This document shows positions 26,380-34,370 of a stretch of DNA of 64,000 nt, in pieces. Source of the stretch: Akkermansiaceae bacterium (GTDB taxonomy: Bacteria; Verrucomicrobiota; Verrucomicrobiia; Verrucomicrobiales; Akkermansiaceae); NCBI GenBank assembly GCA_024233115.1, contig JACKQB010000009.1, positions 14,883 to 78,882 on the forward strand, given 5' to 3'. The stretch's first letter is position 1; every line of letters begins with the position of its first letter. The notes below the pieces were generated by a model. The model saw only the letters and a list, made by a program, of their open reading frames with translations. It did not search any database and was not told where the DNA came from. The translations under genes were made by a program, and so were the position numbers.

Positions 26380-27171
26380 ATGCCGCCGATCAAACCAATC
26401 ATCACCATTTGCCTGACCCCGTTTGCCATGATGGCTTCTCTCTGGGCGCAGGATGCCGGCACGACTGAAGACCCGGGTGCCACGAAAGAGCTCATCCACC
26501 AGTGGGTGAAAACCGAGCGGATGATCTCGGAGGAAAAAACGTCCTGGGAGGTTGAGAAAAAGAGTATGCAAAGCTTGCTCGACCTCTATCGAAAGGAGCT
26601 CGCACTGCTGAATGAGGAGCTCACCCAGGCTGGTGCATCAGTGGAGCTGGTGGATCACGATAAAGAGAAGCTCGAAGCCGAACTCAAGCAATACCGGGAG
26701 GCCCAGCAATTGCTGCGTGCCAGCATGGCCCGCATGCTTCCCAGAATGAAAAACGTGATAACTCGCTTCCCACAACCACTGGCCGATGAGCTGAAGTCGG
26801 ATCTCGATGCCTTGTCGGCACCTGACGCCCTGGGCAAGCCACGGGATGTCCTGAAGTCGATGCTCGCGGTGCTCTCTGCTGCGGGCCGGTTCAATCGCAG
26901 CATCACGGTCGCCGAAGAAACCCAGACTTTGCCCGACGGTAAAAAAATGACGGTCAGCGTGCTCTACCTGGGGTTGTGCCGGGCCTATTACACGACCAGC
27001 TCGGGTGATACGGCAGGTATTGGTTCACCGGGCAAGGAGGGGTGGGTATGGCAATCCGTGCCCGCCATCGCCGCGGATGTCAGACGCGCCATTGCAGTGT
27101 ATCAAAAATCCCAACAGCCACAGCTCATCAAGCTTCCCGTGAAGCTGACAGGGGGAGGGGAGAGCAAGTAA
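26380..27171 (+). CDS. DUF3450 family protein of a TonB system
   Basis: 263 residues: signal peptide (ICLTPFAMMASLWAQ), a long coiled coil from about 45 to 125, and a C-terminal domain with FNRSITVAEETQTLPDGKK, VSVLYLGLCRAYYTTSSGD and GKEGWVWQSVPA. These are DUF3450 hallmarks. DUF3450 genes are usually the first gene of Vibrio-type TonB2 clusters (DUF3450, TtpC, ExbB2, ExbD2, TonB2, TPR), exactly the order seen here. The protein is periplasmic and its mechanism is unknown. One base separates it from the next gene. Confidence 0.85.
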   Translation: MPPIKPIITICLTPFAMMASLWAQDAGTTEDPGATKELIHQWVKTERMISEEKTSWEVEKKSMQSLLDLYRKELALLNEELTQAGASVELVDHDKEKLEAELKQYREAQQLLRASMARMLPRMKNVITRFPQPLADELKSDLDALSAPDALGKPRDVLKSMLAVLSAAGRFNRSITVAEETQTLPDGKKMTVSVLYLGLCRAYYTTSSGDTAGIGSPGKEGWVWQSVPAIAADVRRAIAVYQKSQQPQLIKLPVKLTGGGESK

Positions 27172-27172
27172 G

Positions 27173-28561
27173 ATGATGAAACACCTGGCCATATTTCTCT
27201 TTGTTTTGACGGGGTGGATCGCATCTGCCGGAGCCCAGGACATGGAGTCGATCCAAAAGGATTTGCATGATGCCCGCAAACGTCTAACCGAACAGCGTGA
27301 AGCCATCGCCAGGGAGAAACCCGGCCTTGGAAAATCCTTTCACGAAACCAAGGCCGAGCTGCTGGAAAAACGCCGCAAGGCGCGTATCGCCCGGATGGCC
27401 AAATCAGACCGTGAATCCCTGCTCAAGGAACTGCAGAAAAAGTGTTACACCTCCGAGCAGGACCACAGTTACGTTGACAGCCAGTTGCGTGATTACGGCC
27501 TGAAACTTGAAACCTTTTTACTGCCGGGGGAGGTTTCTCAATCGCCCGACACCACTCCCGCATCCGGTTCGCCGGCCGAGGCACTTAAACATCGCCTGGC
27601 CGTACTCGAGGCCGGGATCAATCGGCTCGACGCACTTCTTGGAGGCAGCGTCGTCAAGGGCGAGGCAGTCGCTCCCGATGGGGAGGTGAAGCCGGGGACC
27701 TTTGCCCTTGCCGGTCCCGCCGCCTGGTTTGCAGCCGATGACGGTAGTCTCACCGGTGCGATCGTCCGGGAAAAAGGCACCCGCAGTCCCAAGGTGCTTG
27801 CCGGTCAGGAAAGTGAGGTCAGGGAACTGCTCGCGGGTAACGAGGCCTCGCTGGACATCGACGTCACAGGAGGAAAGGCACTCGCCCTGGCGACCCTGGA
27901 AAGTGATAAACTTGACATCTTCCGCAAGGGGGGATTCTGGATCTGGCCGATTCTTGCTATCGCGCTGTTCTCAGCCGTCTGTGGTATTGTCAAATTGGCA
28001 CAAATCGCCCGCATCCGAACACCTCAACCCGAGTGGGTTTCTGGTATCCTTGGCGCGTTGCGTGAGGGCGACCAGGAAAAAGCGCAAGGCCTGGCCGGCG
28101 GGGTATCCCACCCTGTGGCAGCGGTGATCAGTCGGTGCCTGACCTATGCCAAAGCAGGCCCCGATGTGGTCGAGGAGGTTTTGTATGAACAGCTCATCGG
28201 TGTGCAGAACAAACTCCAAAGCTGGTTGCCCTTCATCGCGATCACCGCGGCAACAGCTCCCTTGTTAGGTTTGCTGGGAACGGTTTCCGGTATGATCAGG
28301 ACCTTCAACGTCATTACCGTATCAGGCACGGGCGATGCCAAACCTCTGGCTGGGGGGATTTCGGAAGCACTGGTCACAACACTCTTCGGCTTAGTGGTCG
28401 CCATCCCGGCCCTCATCATCCACGCCCTGCTCTCCCGTCGTTGCCAGGGTATCATTCAAAACACCGAGAAGCTCGGACTAACACTTGTCAACGGCTTGCG
28501 TGGCGAAAAGTTCCCAAAACCGGACACCAACCACCTGGAGCGCGTTGCAGGGGACGAGTAA
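27173..28561 (+). CDS. TtpC-like MotA/TolQ/ExbB proton channel protein
   Basis: 462 residues: signal peptide, a 200-residue periplasmic coiled-coil extension, then a first TM (GFWIWPILAIALFSAVCGIV) and the ExbB core with TAATAPLLGLLGTVSGMI and GISEALVTTLFGLVVAIPAL. Long N-terminal extensions of this sort define TtpC of the Vibrio TonB2 system, a second ExbB-like component needed for energy transfer. Two ATG codons stand side by side at 27173 and 27176 and either may be used. Confidence 0.88.
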   Translation: MMKHLAIFLFVLTGWIASAGAQDMESIQKDLHDARKRLTEQREAIAREKPGLGKSFHETKAELLEKRRKARIARMAKSDRESLLKELQKKCYTSEQDHSYVDSQLRDYGLKLETFLLPGEVSQSPDTTPASGSPAEALKHRLAVLEAGINRLDALLGGSVVKGEAVAPDGEVKPGTFALAGPAAWFAADDGSLTGAIVREKGTRSPKVLAGQESEVRELLAGNEASLDIDVTGGKALALATLESDKLDIFRKGGFWIWPILAIALFSAVCGIVKLAQIARIRTPQPEWVSGILGALREGDQEKAQGLAGGVSHPVAAVISRCLTYAKAGPDVVEEVLYEQLIGVQNKLQSWLPFIAITAATAPLLGLLGTVSGMIRTFNVITVSGTGDAKPLAGGISEALVTTLFGLVVAIPALIIHALLSRRCQGIIQNTEKLGLTLVNGLRGEKFPKPDTNHLERVAGDE

Positions 28562-28592
28562 TTCTGTAAATTTTGTTCATTCTGTCTAAAAA

Positions 28593-29120
28593 ATGCTCAA
28601 CGAATTCCAACATACCCTGAACCAGGGAGGCCCCATTCTGTGGGCGCTGATCCTCCTGGGTATCGGACTCTACAGCATTCTTGCCTCCACCTGGCTCGGA
28701 CTCAAAAAAGTAAAACAAGAGCTCTCCGGTCTCGATTTCCAATGTGATGGAAGACGTCACACCATCCGCCAGTTTGCCACCTTCGAGCTGGACCGGCTCG
28801 CCTGGGTGGAACGCCGGCTCCCATTTATCGGGGTCCTGGCAGGTGCGGCACCACTGGCTGGTCTGTTAGGGACCGTCTCGGGAATGCTGGTCACCTTTTC
28901 AGGTCTCGCAACCAGCAGCGCGGCGGCACCCATCGATAAAATCTCCGTCGGCATCTCGGAAGCCCTGATCACCACCCAGGCAGGTCTTCTCATCGCCATA
29001 CCCGCCGCATTTCTGCTGGCTCTCCTCAGGAAACAAACCGAGTCGACCCACGCCAAGCTCCAACAGCGCCTCCACCACGCACTCATACCCGCCACCCGCC
29101 CCCTGACACCCGCCCCCTGA
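28593..29120 (+). CDS. exbB: ExbB biopolymer transport protein
   Basis: 175 residues. TM1 (GPILWALILLGIGLYSILAS), the core APLAGLLGTVSGMLVTF and GISEALITTQAGLLIAIPAA identify ExbB/TolQ. Together with ExbD it forms the proton channel that energises TonB. The last residues (IPATRPLTPAP) come from a C-rich near-repeat and are unlike other ExbB ends. The gene stands 2 bases before exbD. Confidence 0.9.
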   Translation: MLNEFQHTLNQGGPILWALILLGIGLYSILASTWLGLKKVKQELSGLDFQCDGRRHTIRQFATFELDRLAWVERRLPFIGVLAGAAPLAGLLGTVSGMLVTFSGLATSSAAAPIDKISVGISEALITTQAGLLIAIPAAFLLALLRKQTESTHAKLQQRLHHALIPATRPLTPAP

Positions 29121-29122
29121 AC

Positions 29123-29530
29123 ATGCGCCGCTTCAGACATTTCACAGGAAACGAATCCGCATCATCGGAGATCAACATCTCGCCGCTGATAGATGTGGTC
29201 TTCATCCTGCTGATCTTTTTTATCGTCACCACCGTCTTCATCGAGGAAACGGGGGTCGATGTCAACAAACCCCGGGCCGCGTCAGCCCAGGACCTGGAGA
29301 AAAACTCCATCCTCATCGCCGTCACCGCCAATGGCCAGGTCTATCAAGGGGGCCGCAGCATCGGGATCGATGGCGTCCGCAGCGTTGTCGCCGCCATGCT
29401 CGAGTCCGACGGCACGATCCCCGTCATCATCCAAGGCGACACCCAGACCGACCATGGCACCATCGTAAAAGTCATCGACGCCGCCAAACTCGCCGGTGCC
29501 AAAACCGTCAACCTGGCAACGTCGAAGTAA
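29123..29530 (+). CDS. exbD: ExbD biopolymer transport protein
   Basis: 135 residues, one N-terminal TM. The segment ISPLIDVVFILLIFFIVTTVF contains the essential TM Asp of ExbD/TolR. A small periplasmic domain follows (SILIAVTANGQVYQGG, VVAAMLESDGTIPVIIQGD). It pairs with the ExbB encoded directly upstream. Confidence 0.92.
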   Translation: MRRFRHFTGNESASSEINISPLIDVVFILLIFFIVTTVFIEETGVDVNKPRAASAQDLEKNSILIAVTANGQVYQGGRSIGIDGVRSVVAAMLESDGTIPVIIQGDTQTDHGTIVKVIDAAKLAGAKTVNLATSK

Positions 29531-29661
29531 TAAACTCCAACGACCAAACTCCAAAAACCAAGTAAGAAAATTCCGTGGCTTCTGTGTTTTCCGTGGTTAA
29601 CAAAAAACACATTACCCAAGCCTTCCTTTCGCGCATTTCGCATCCTTTAGCGGTCAAAAAA

Positions 29662-30366
29662 ATGAAACTCAAATCCATCATCCTGGGAATTGCCATGACC
29701 GCTGTTTTGCTCAGCGTGCTGGTCGCTACGCGTCTGATGGTGCTTTCCCCGCTCAGCCCTGAGTTTGAAATCCGCGAGATCGAAACCGTCAGCCTGCCCG
29801 AGCCGCCGCCCCCACCTCCCGAGGAGCCGGTGGACGAGGACATCCCGCCACCACCGCCACCCGCCTTGGCCGACCTGGCGATTACCCCGGACCTCAGCCA
29901 ACCGGCTCTCCCGGTGGTGAACAATCAAACCAAACCCCAGCTTGCCGTGGATACATTTTTTACCGACCAGCCACCGGCGCCACTTCCCGTCGTCACCCGG
30001 CCAACGCCGCGTGCCGTGACAAAACCCAGGACCCAATCCCCGTCACCACCAACGATCCGACACGCCCCCCCCCAACCAAAGTCCCAATACTCGCTTGGTG
30101 AACTCGATAAAAAACCGCGCCTGCTCCGCAACCCGTCGGTTGTTTTTCCCAGTAGCATCAAGGGGACTAACAGTGGTCGTGTTACCGTGCGCGTTGCCAT
30201 CCTGCCGTCGGGTCGGAGTCAGTTTGTTTCCGTGATCTCTACCACCCACCCGGCACTGGTCCCGCTTGCGCAGCGGATTGCCAACGGCTCGCGGTTCACT
30301 CCACCCACCCGACAGGGACAGCCTGTGAAAGCGGTCATGACATGGCCTATCATCATCAAGAAATGA
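29662..30366 (+). CDS. tonB: TonB energy transducer
   Basis: 234 residues from ATG 29662, chosen so that the protein begins with its membrane anchor (MKLKSIILGIAMTAVLLSVL); a longer frame from 29575 adds an unlikely polar head. Next comes a Pro/Glu-rich spacer (PEPPPPPPEEPVDEDIPPPP) that spans the periplasm, then a C-terminal TonB domain (GRVTVRVAILPSGRSQFV, SRFTPPTRQGQPVKAVMTWP). It carries energy from ExbB/ExbD to outer-membrane receptors such as the FecA-like protein upstream. Its TGA overlaps the ATG of the next gene. Confidence 0.9.
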   Translation: MKLKSIILGIAMTAVLLSVLVATRLMVLSPLSPEFEIREIETVSLPEPPPPPPEEPVDEDIPPPPPPALADLAITPDLSQPALPVVNNQTKPQLAVDTFFTDQPPAPLPVVTRPTPRAVTKPRTQSPSPPTIRHAPPQPKSQYSLGELDKKPRLLRNPSVVFPSSIKGTNSGRVTVRVAILPSGRSQFVSVISTTHPALVPLAQRIANGSRFTPPTRQGQPVKAVMTWPIIIKK

Positions 30367-31745
30367 GTTATTCAGTGATCAGTTATCAGTTATTGCTTAT
30401 CAGTGTGCTTCTGACTTCTCTGTTAAGTGCCGCCGAGCCGTTGCCTCTATCTCGGGACTACTGGAAAGACGAGGCGTTTTTGAAATCCTTTAACGGCTCT
30501 TATCGGGTCAATGCCCAGATTGAGCCTGTGGTGACTACTGCGGAACGCGGTCTGTTAGTTTCGATCCAACCGTTGATGGCTGCGGGTAAAAGAAAAGAGG
30601 CCTTGGAGAAACTCATAGGCAGCCCGCTGGTGAAAACATCGGCGGCGATTGCTTATAATGCAGGTAACATCCAGTTCGAACTCGGTGAGCTCAAGGAAGC
30701 GGCTGGCCACTACCAGTCGGCTCTTGCTATCTTCCCCAGCTTCCGGCGCGCCCACCGGAACCTGGGTTTTGTTTACGCCCGTCAAGACGACTGGGACAAG
30801 GCTCTGAAGTCGTTGGAGGAGGCCATCCGATTAGGTGATCAGGATGGCGCCACCTACGGCCAACTCGCATACGGCAGAATGCACAAGGAGCAATACGCGT
30901 CCGCTTTGCAGGCCTACCGCCTCGCCCAGTTAACCCAGCCTGAAAGCGTCGATTGGAAAGCCGGCACCGCGCAGTGCCTGCAACACCTACAGCGTAACGA
31001 GGAAGCTCTCGCGCTACTCGATGAGGTGATCACCGCCCGCCCGACCGAAACATCCTACTACCTGCTGCAGTCATCCATTTACCTATCGATGGATCGCAGC
31101 GATGATGCCATCACTAATCTCGATCTGGTCCGGAGAATGGGAGAGGGGAAACTGGATGCCGATAACCACCTTCTGTTAGCAAACTTGCACCTTCGTGCGG
31201 GAAGTAATCAACTTGCCCGACCAGTCATGATGGCTGCCTTGGAAATGGAGAACAAAGCACCTGCCGCCGCCGCATTGAATGCTCTCGAATTTGCTACACA
31301 AGTCCGCGATTGGAAACTTGCCCGCGACTTCTCACTTGCGCTCGAAAAAGCCTACCCCGAGATCAAGGACGCTAAACTCCAGCAGAAACAACAACGTCTT
31401 ACCGCTCTCATCGATATCGATTCCGGAGAGGACCCTGCCCGTGGTGCCAAGGTTCTTGAATCTCTCATCAAAGAAAATCCACTCGATGGAGAGTCGTTGC
31501 TTTTACTCGGTCGCTATCGAATGACTGAAAAACGCTACCAGGAGGCAGAGATGCTTTTCCAGCAAGCGGGTCGGGTCGAAGGTCACGAATACACATCACG
31601 AATCGAGTTAGCCAAAGCCTATGTCGCTACTTCCCGATACCGCGATGCTGTTAGCCAACTCGACAAGGCTTTGAAAATCCGACCAGTCGAGGCCATCCAG
31701 ACGTATCGCGATGCTGTTTACAAACTGGCGGACGCAGCGGAATAG
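30363..31745 (+). CDS. exported TPR protein of the TonB cluster
   Basis: 460 residues from ATG 30363, which overlaps the tonB stop (ATGA). The N-terminus (MSYSVISYQLLLISVLLTSL) is a signal peptide. About ten TPR units follow, for example YNAGNIQFELGELKEAAGHY, NLGFVYARQDDWDKALKSLE and LLLGRYRMTEKRYQEAEMLF. A TPR protein closing the operon matches the Vibrio TonB2 layout, where the homologue is needed for function. The first 40 bases of this gene are heptanucleotide repeats. Confidence 0.85.
   Translation: MSYSVISYQLLLISVLLTSLLSAAEPLPLSRDYWKDEAFLKSFNGSYRVNAQIEPVVTTAERGLLVSIQPLMAAGKRKEALEKLIGSPLVKTSAAIAYNAGNIQFELGELKEAAGHYQSALAIFPSFRRAHRNLGFVYARQDDWDKALKSLEEAIRLGDQDGATYGQLAYGRMHKEQYASALQAYRLAQLTQPESVDWKAGTAQCLQHLQRNEEALALLDEVITARPTETSYYLLQSSIYLSMDRSDDAITNLDLVRRMGEGKLDADNHLLLANLHLRAGSNQLARPVMMAALEMENKAPAAAALNALEFATQVRDWKLARDFSLALEKAYPEIKDAKLQQKQQRLTALIDIDSGEDPARGAKVLESLIKENPLDGESLLLLGRYRMTEKRYQEAEMLFQQAGRVEGHEYTSRIELAKAYVATSRYRDAVSQLDKALKIRPVEAIQTYRDAVYKLADAAE
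30365..30405. repeat. heptanucleotide tandem repeat (CAGTTAT)n inside a gene start
   Basis: Copies CAGTGAT (30373-30379), CAGTTAT (30380-30386), CAGTTAT (30387-30393), TGCTTAT and CAGTG follow each other with period 7. The array encodes most of the signal peptide of the TPR protein. Confidence 0.75.
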
Positions 31746-31980
31746 ACCCATATGCCCACACTTGTTTTGAGTGACTTGCTACACTGTCGGTTTTGGGCTT
31801 TAACTTAGGATCGGGTAGCTTGAAATGGGGTGAAATGACAAATATACTCGATTTATTGATTGTATGATGCGTAAGTTTGCTTAGATATGACGGATCAACA
31901 TCGTTGCATCCATTGATTTATAATAACTCACATCTATCGGGCACTTCGTTGAAAACTCTGACACATACCCTAATCACTTT

Positions 31981-32532
31981 ATGAAAAACAAAACAGCAAC
32001 ATGGGCAGCACTCCGTGGTCTAGTTCTGGCCGGTGGCCTTGGTGCAATGAGTGTAGGACAATCCGCCAAGGCGGTGTTTGTCTTTGATGTCGTGGATGCC
32101 GATACGTTCACGGTCACGGCAAGTGGCAGTTCATTGACTGGGAGTCCAAATTATTTTTGGGGTATTACAGGGAGTTTGTCCACAAATGGAAGCATTGCAT
32201 CATCTCCAGAGGGCACAGTGCCAACTGCAACACAGGGCGGCTTTATACACTATACCGCTAGTACGATTTCCGGACTCAGGCTATCACTGAGCCCGTTTGG
32301 TAGTGGATCATTTACGCTTTCCGACGGTGGCGTTTACACTGTGAGTAATGTGACTTTAGTTGATTTAACTACACTCACGTTGCCAAGCTCACCACTGCCA
32401 CTTACTACTGGTGGTGCGCAAGCATCGGGAACAGACAACAGCTTGGTCTTTACCGCTGTCCCTGAACCCTCCAGTACGGCGATTCTCGCTCTCAGTGGCT
32501 GTGCGATGCTACTGCGCCGCCGCCGCGCATAA
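31981..32532 (+). CDS. PEP-CTERM exported protein
   Basis: 183 residues: an N-terminal signal (GLVLAGGLGAMSVGQSAKA), a Ser/Thr/Gly-rich body and the tail AVPEPSSTAILALSGCAMLL with RRRRA. It is a typical exosortase substrate of Verrucomicrobiota. A clear terminator lies 22 bases after its stop. Body function unknown. The 235 bases upstream are A+T-rich, gene-free and presumably hold its promoter. Confidence 0.88.
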   Translation: MKNKTATWAALRGLVLAGGLGAMSVGQSAKAVFVFDVVDADTFTVTASGSSLTGSPNYFWGITGSLSTNGSIASSPEGTVPTATQGGFIHYTASTISGLRLSLSPFGSGSFTLSDGGVYTVSNVTLVDLTTLTLPSSPLPLTTGGAQASGTDNSLVFTAVPEPSSTAILALSGCAMLLRRRRA

Positions 32533-32553
32533 GTTTTTTTTAGCCAATTAAAT

Positions 32554-32588
32554 AACCCGCCTATGGTCTGAACAGAGGTGGGTTTTTT
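32554..32588 (+). terminator. intrinsic terminator
   Basis: AACCCGCCT (32554-32562) pairs with AGGTGGGTT (32576-32584, one G-U) and is followed by a U-run. It ends the PEP-CTERM gene at 31981-32532. Confidence 0.85.
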
Positions 32589-32639
32589 GACGAATGGGCT
32601 TGTCCTTTTGAAGAGAGCAATGATGATTTCAAGCTCACC

Positions 32640-34349
32640 ATGAAACGATTACTCAGAGCTCTTATTTGCGGTGGTTTAGCCTTGCTGGTTTTGCCCCAAG
32701 CACGGGCCGAGAAAATGTGGGATGCCGAGGTGTGTACTAGTCGGTGCATGGCACAACTCAAGGTATTGGGAACAGCATTGAAAAAAGATCAACTGTTAGG
32801 AGAAGATACTAAAAAACTGTATGCACACGGAGGAGCCTACTTCCCACTTCGACCGGAGATATTGAATCATAGTTCACATGGAAAACTGCAAGTCGTGGAG
32901 GGTGCTTTCCCTGTTGAAAATAATCATAACGCGACCAAGCAGGGGGACTCGGTGTTGAGAGACTGGGTTCAAGGACTAAAAGTCGAAAGAACCTCATTTA
33001 AAATCACAGGTGTCGAGAAAGTGGGGTTGAATACTGTTAAAACCAGGGTGCTTGCGGGGATGTATGGTTCAGACTCAGAAGGGCGTAGAGGGGAACGTCA
33101 CGGAACCTGGCAGATCGATTGGGATCTGGCTGGAGACGTGCCTCTTATCACTGGGTTGAAAGGTATGTCATATTCGGCTGCCTACTGGACAAATGAGTCA
33201 CTGCTTCAGGATAAGTCAGCATATTTGTTTTCGTCGGCTCCAGACGCATGGATGCAACTGAGGATTCCTGCCAATGAATGGTTGCAGCAGATGAGCAATG
33301 AGGTGGCGCGCACCCAGAATTTTTACCAAGGGCTCGCGATTGCTGATGTTAACGGGGACGGTCTTGAGGATGTATTTATTTGTCAGGGCGACGGGCTACT
33401 GAATCGTTTGTTAATACAGACTGCTACTGGTGAAGTGAAGGATATCACCAAGGAGGCTGGACTCGATCTACTCGACCGCACGCGTGCGGCAGTCTTTGGT
33501 GATTTGGATAACGATGGTGATGCTGATATAGTGCTGGCTACTTACAAGGCGTTGTTAATCTATCGCAATGACGGATCAGGTAAGTTTACACAAGAGCATG
33601 CCCTGATGGATCATTTCCCCTCTCTCTTTTCCCTGTCACTGGCGGATTACGATCAGGACGGGTTGCTCGATATTTACGCCTGTGATTATTATAAAAACGA
33701 ACACAAGACACGTTTTGCCACAAGGCCGGGACCGGATTTATTTCAGGATGCTACCAATGGAGGCGAAAACAAGTTGTTCCGCAATATTTCGAAGGGGGGC
33801 ACACTTAGCTTCGAAGATGTAACCGAAAAGACAGGCTTAAACAAAAACAACCATCACTTTTCATTGGCTTGCAGTTGGCATGACTTTGATGATGATGGAG
33901 ATTTGGATCTCTACGTCGCGAATGATTTTGGGCGCAACAACTTGTTCCGAAATGACCGGGGAGTTTTCACCGATGTCATCGATGAGGCGAGGGCACAGGA
34001 CCAGAACTTCAGTATGAATGCTGCATGGGGCGATTGGAATCGGGACGGGCTCTCTGACCTCTATGTCAGCAATATGTTTTCCTCGGCCGGAAAGCGCATC
34101 ACTTTCCAGAAAAGTTTCAAGCCTACCAGAGCGGAGAAAGACCGTAGGCAAATACAGCACCTTTCCCGAGGTAATAGCTTGTTCACTCAAGGGGAGGGAA
34201 ATCGATTTAGGGAAGAGGCTTACCCACTGGGAGTTTGGCTGGGTCGCTGGGCATGGTCATCTCACTTTGCTGATCTCGATCACAATGGCTGGCAGGATCT
34301 GATGGTGGCGAATGGTTACCTTACCAGCAAAAAGAAGGACGACTTGTGA
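32640..34349 (+). CDS. FG-GAP/VCBS repeat protein, 5' part of a gene split by in-frame TGA
   Basis: 569 residues. A signal peptide (LRALICGGLALLVLPQARA) precedes a 200-residue region, then several FG-GAP/VCBS calcium-binding repeats: IADVNGDGLEDVFICQGD, FGDLDNDGDADIVLATY, ADYDQDGLLDIYACDYY, HDFDDDGDLDLYVANDF and ADLDHNGWQDLMVANGY. The frame stops at TGA 34347-34349, right after KKKDDL. The same frame continues past the stop with SFWWRQVVPRA, more FG-GAP repeat and the ASPIC/UnbV domain. CRTAC1-like family proteins normally read through this point without a stop. So this is either a nonsense mutation, a sequencing error or a recoded codon. Confidence 0.8.
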   Translation: MKRLLRALICGGLALLVLPQARAEKMWDAEVCTSRCMAQLKVLGTALKKDQLLGEDTKKLYAHGGAYFPLRPEILNHSSHGKLQVVEGAFPVENNHNATKQGDSVLRDWVQGLKVERTSFKITGVEKVGLNTVKTRVLAGMYGSDSEGRRGERHGTWQIDWDLAGDVPLITGLKGMSYSAAYWTNESLLQDKSAYLFSSAPDAWMQLRIPANEWLQQMSNEVARTQNFYQGLAIADVNGDGLEDVFICQGDGLLNRLLIQTATGEVKDITKEAGLDLLDRTRAAVFGDLDNDGDADIVLATYKALLIYRNDGSGKFTQEHALMDHFPSLFSLSLADYDQDGLLDIYACDYYKNEHKTRFATRPGPDLFQDATNGGENKLFRNISKGGTLSFEDVTEKTGLNKNNHHFSLACSWHDFDDDGDLDLYVANDFGRNNLFRNDRGVFTDVIDEARAQDQNFSMNAAWGDWNRDGLSDLYVSNMFSSAGKRITFQKSFKPTRAEKDRRQIQHLSRGNSLFTQGEGNRFREEAYPLGVWLGRWAWSSHFADLDHNGWQDLMVANGYLTSKKKDDL

Positions 34350-34370
34350 AGTTTCTGGTGGCGGCAAGTT

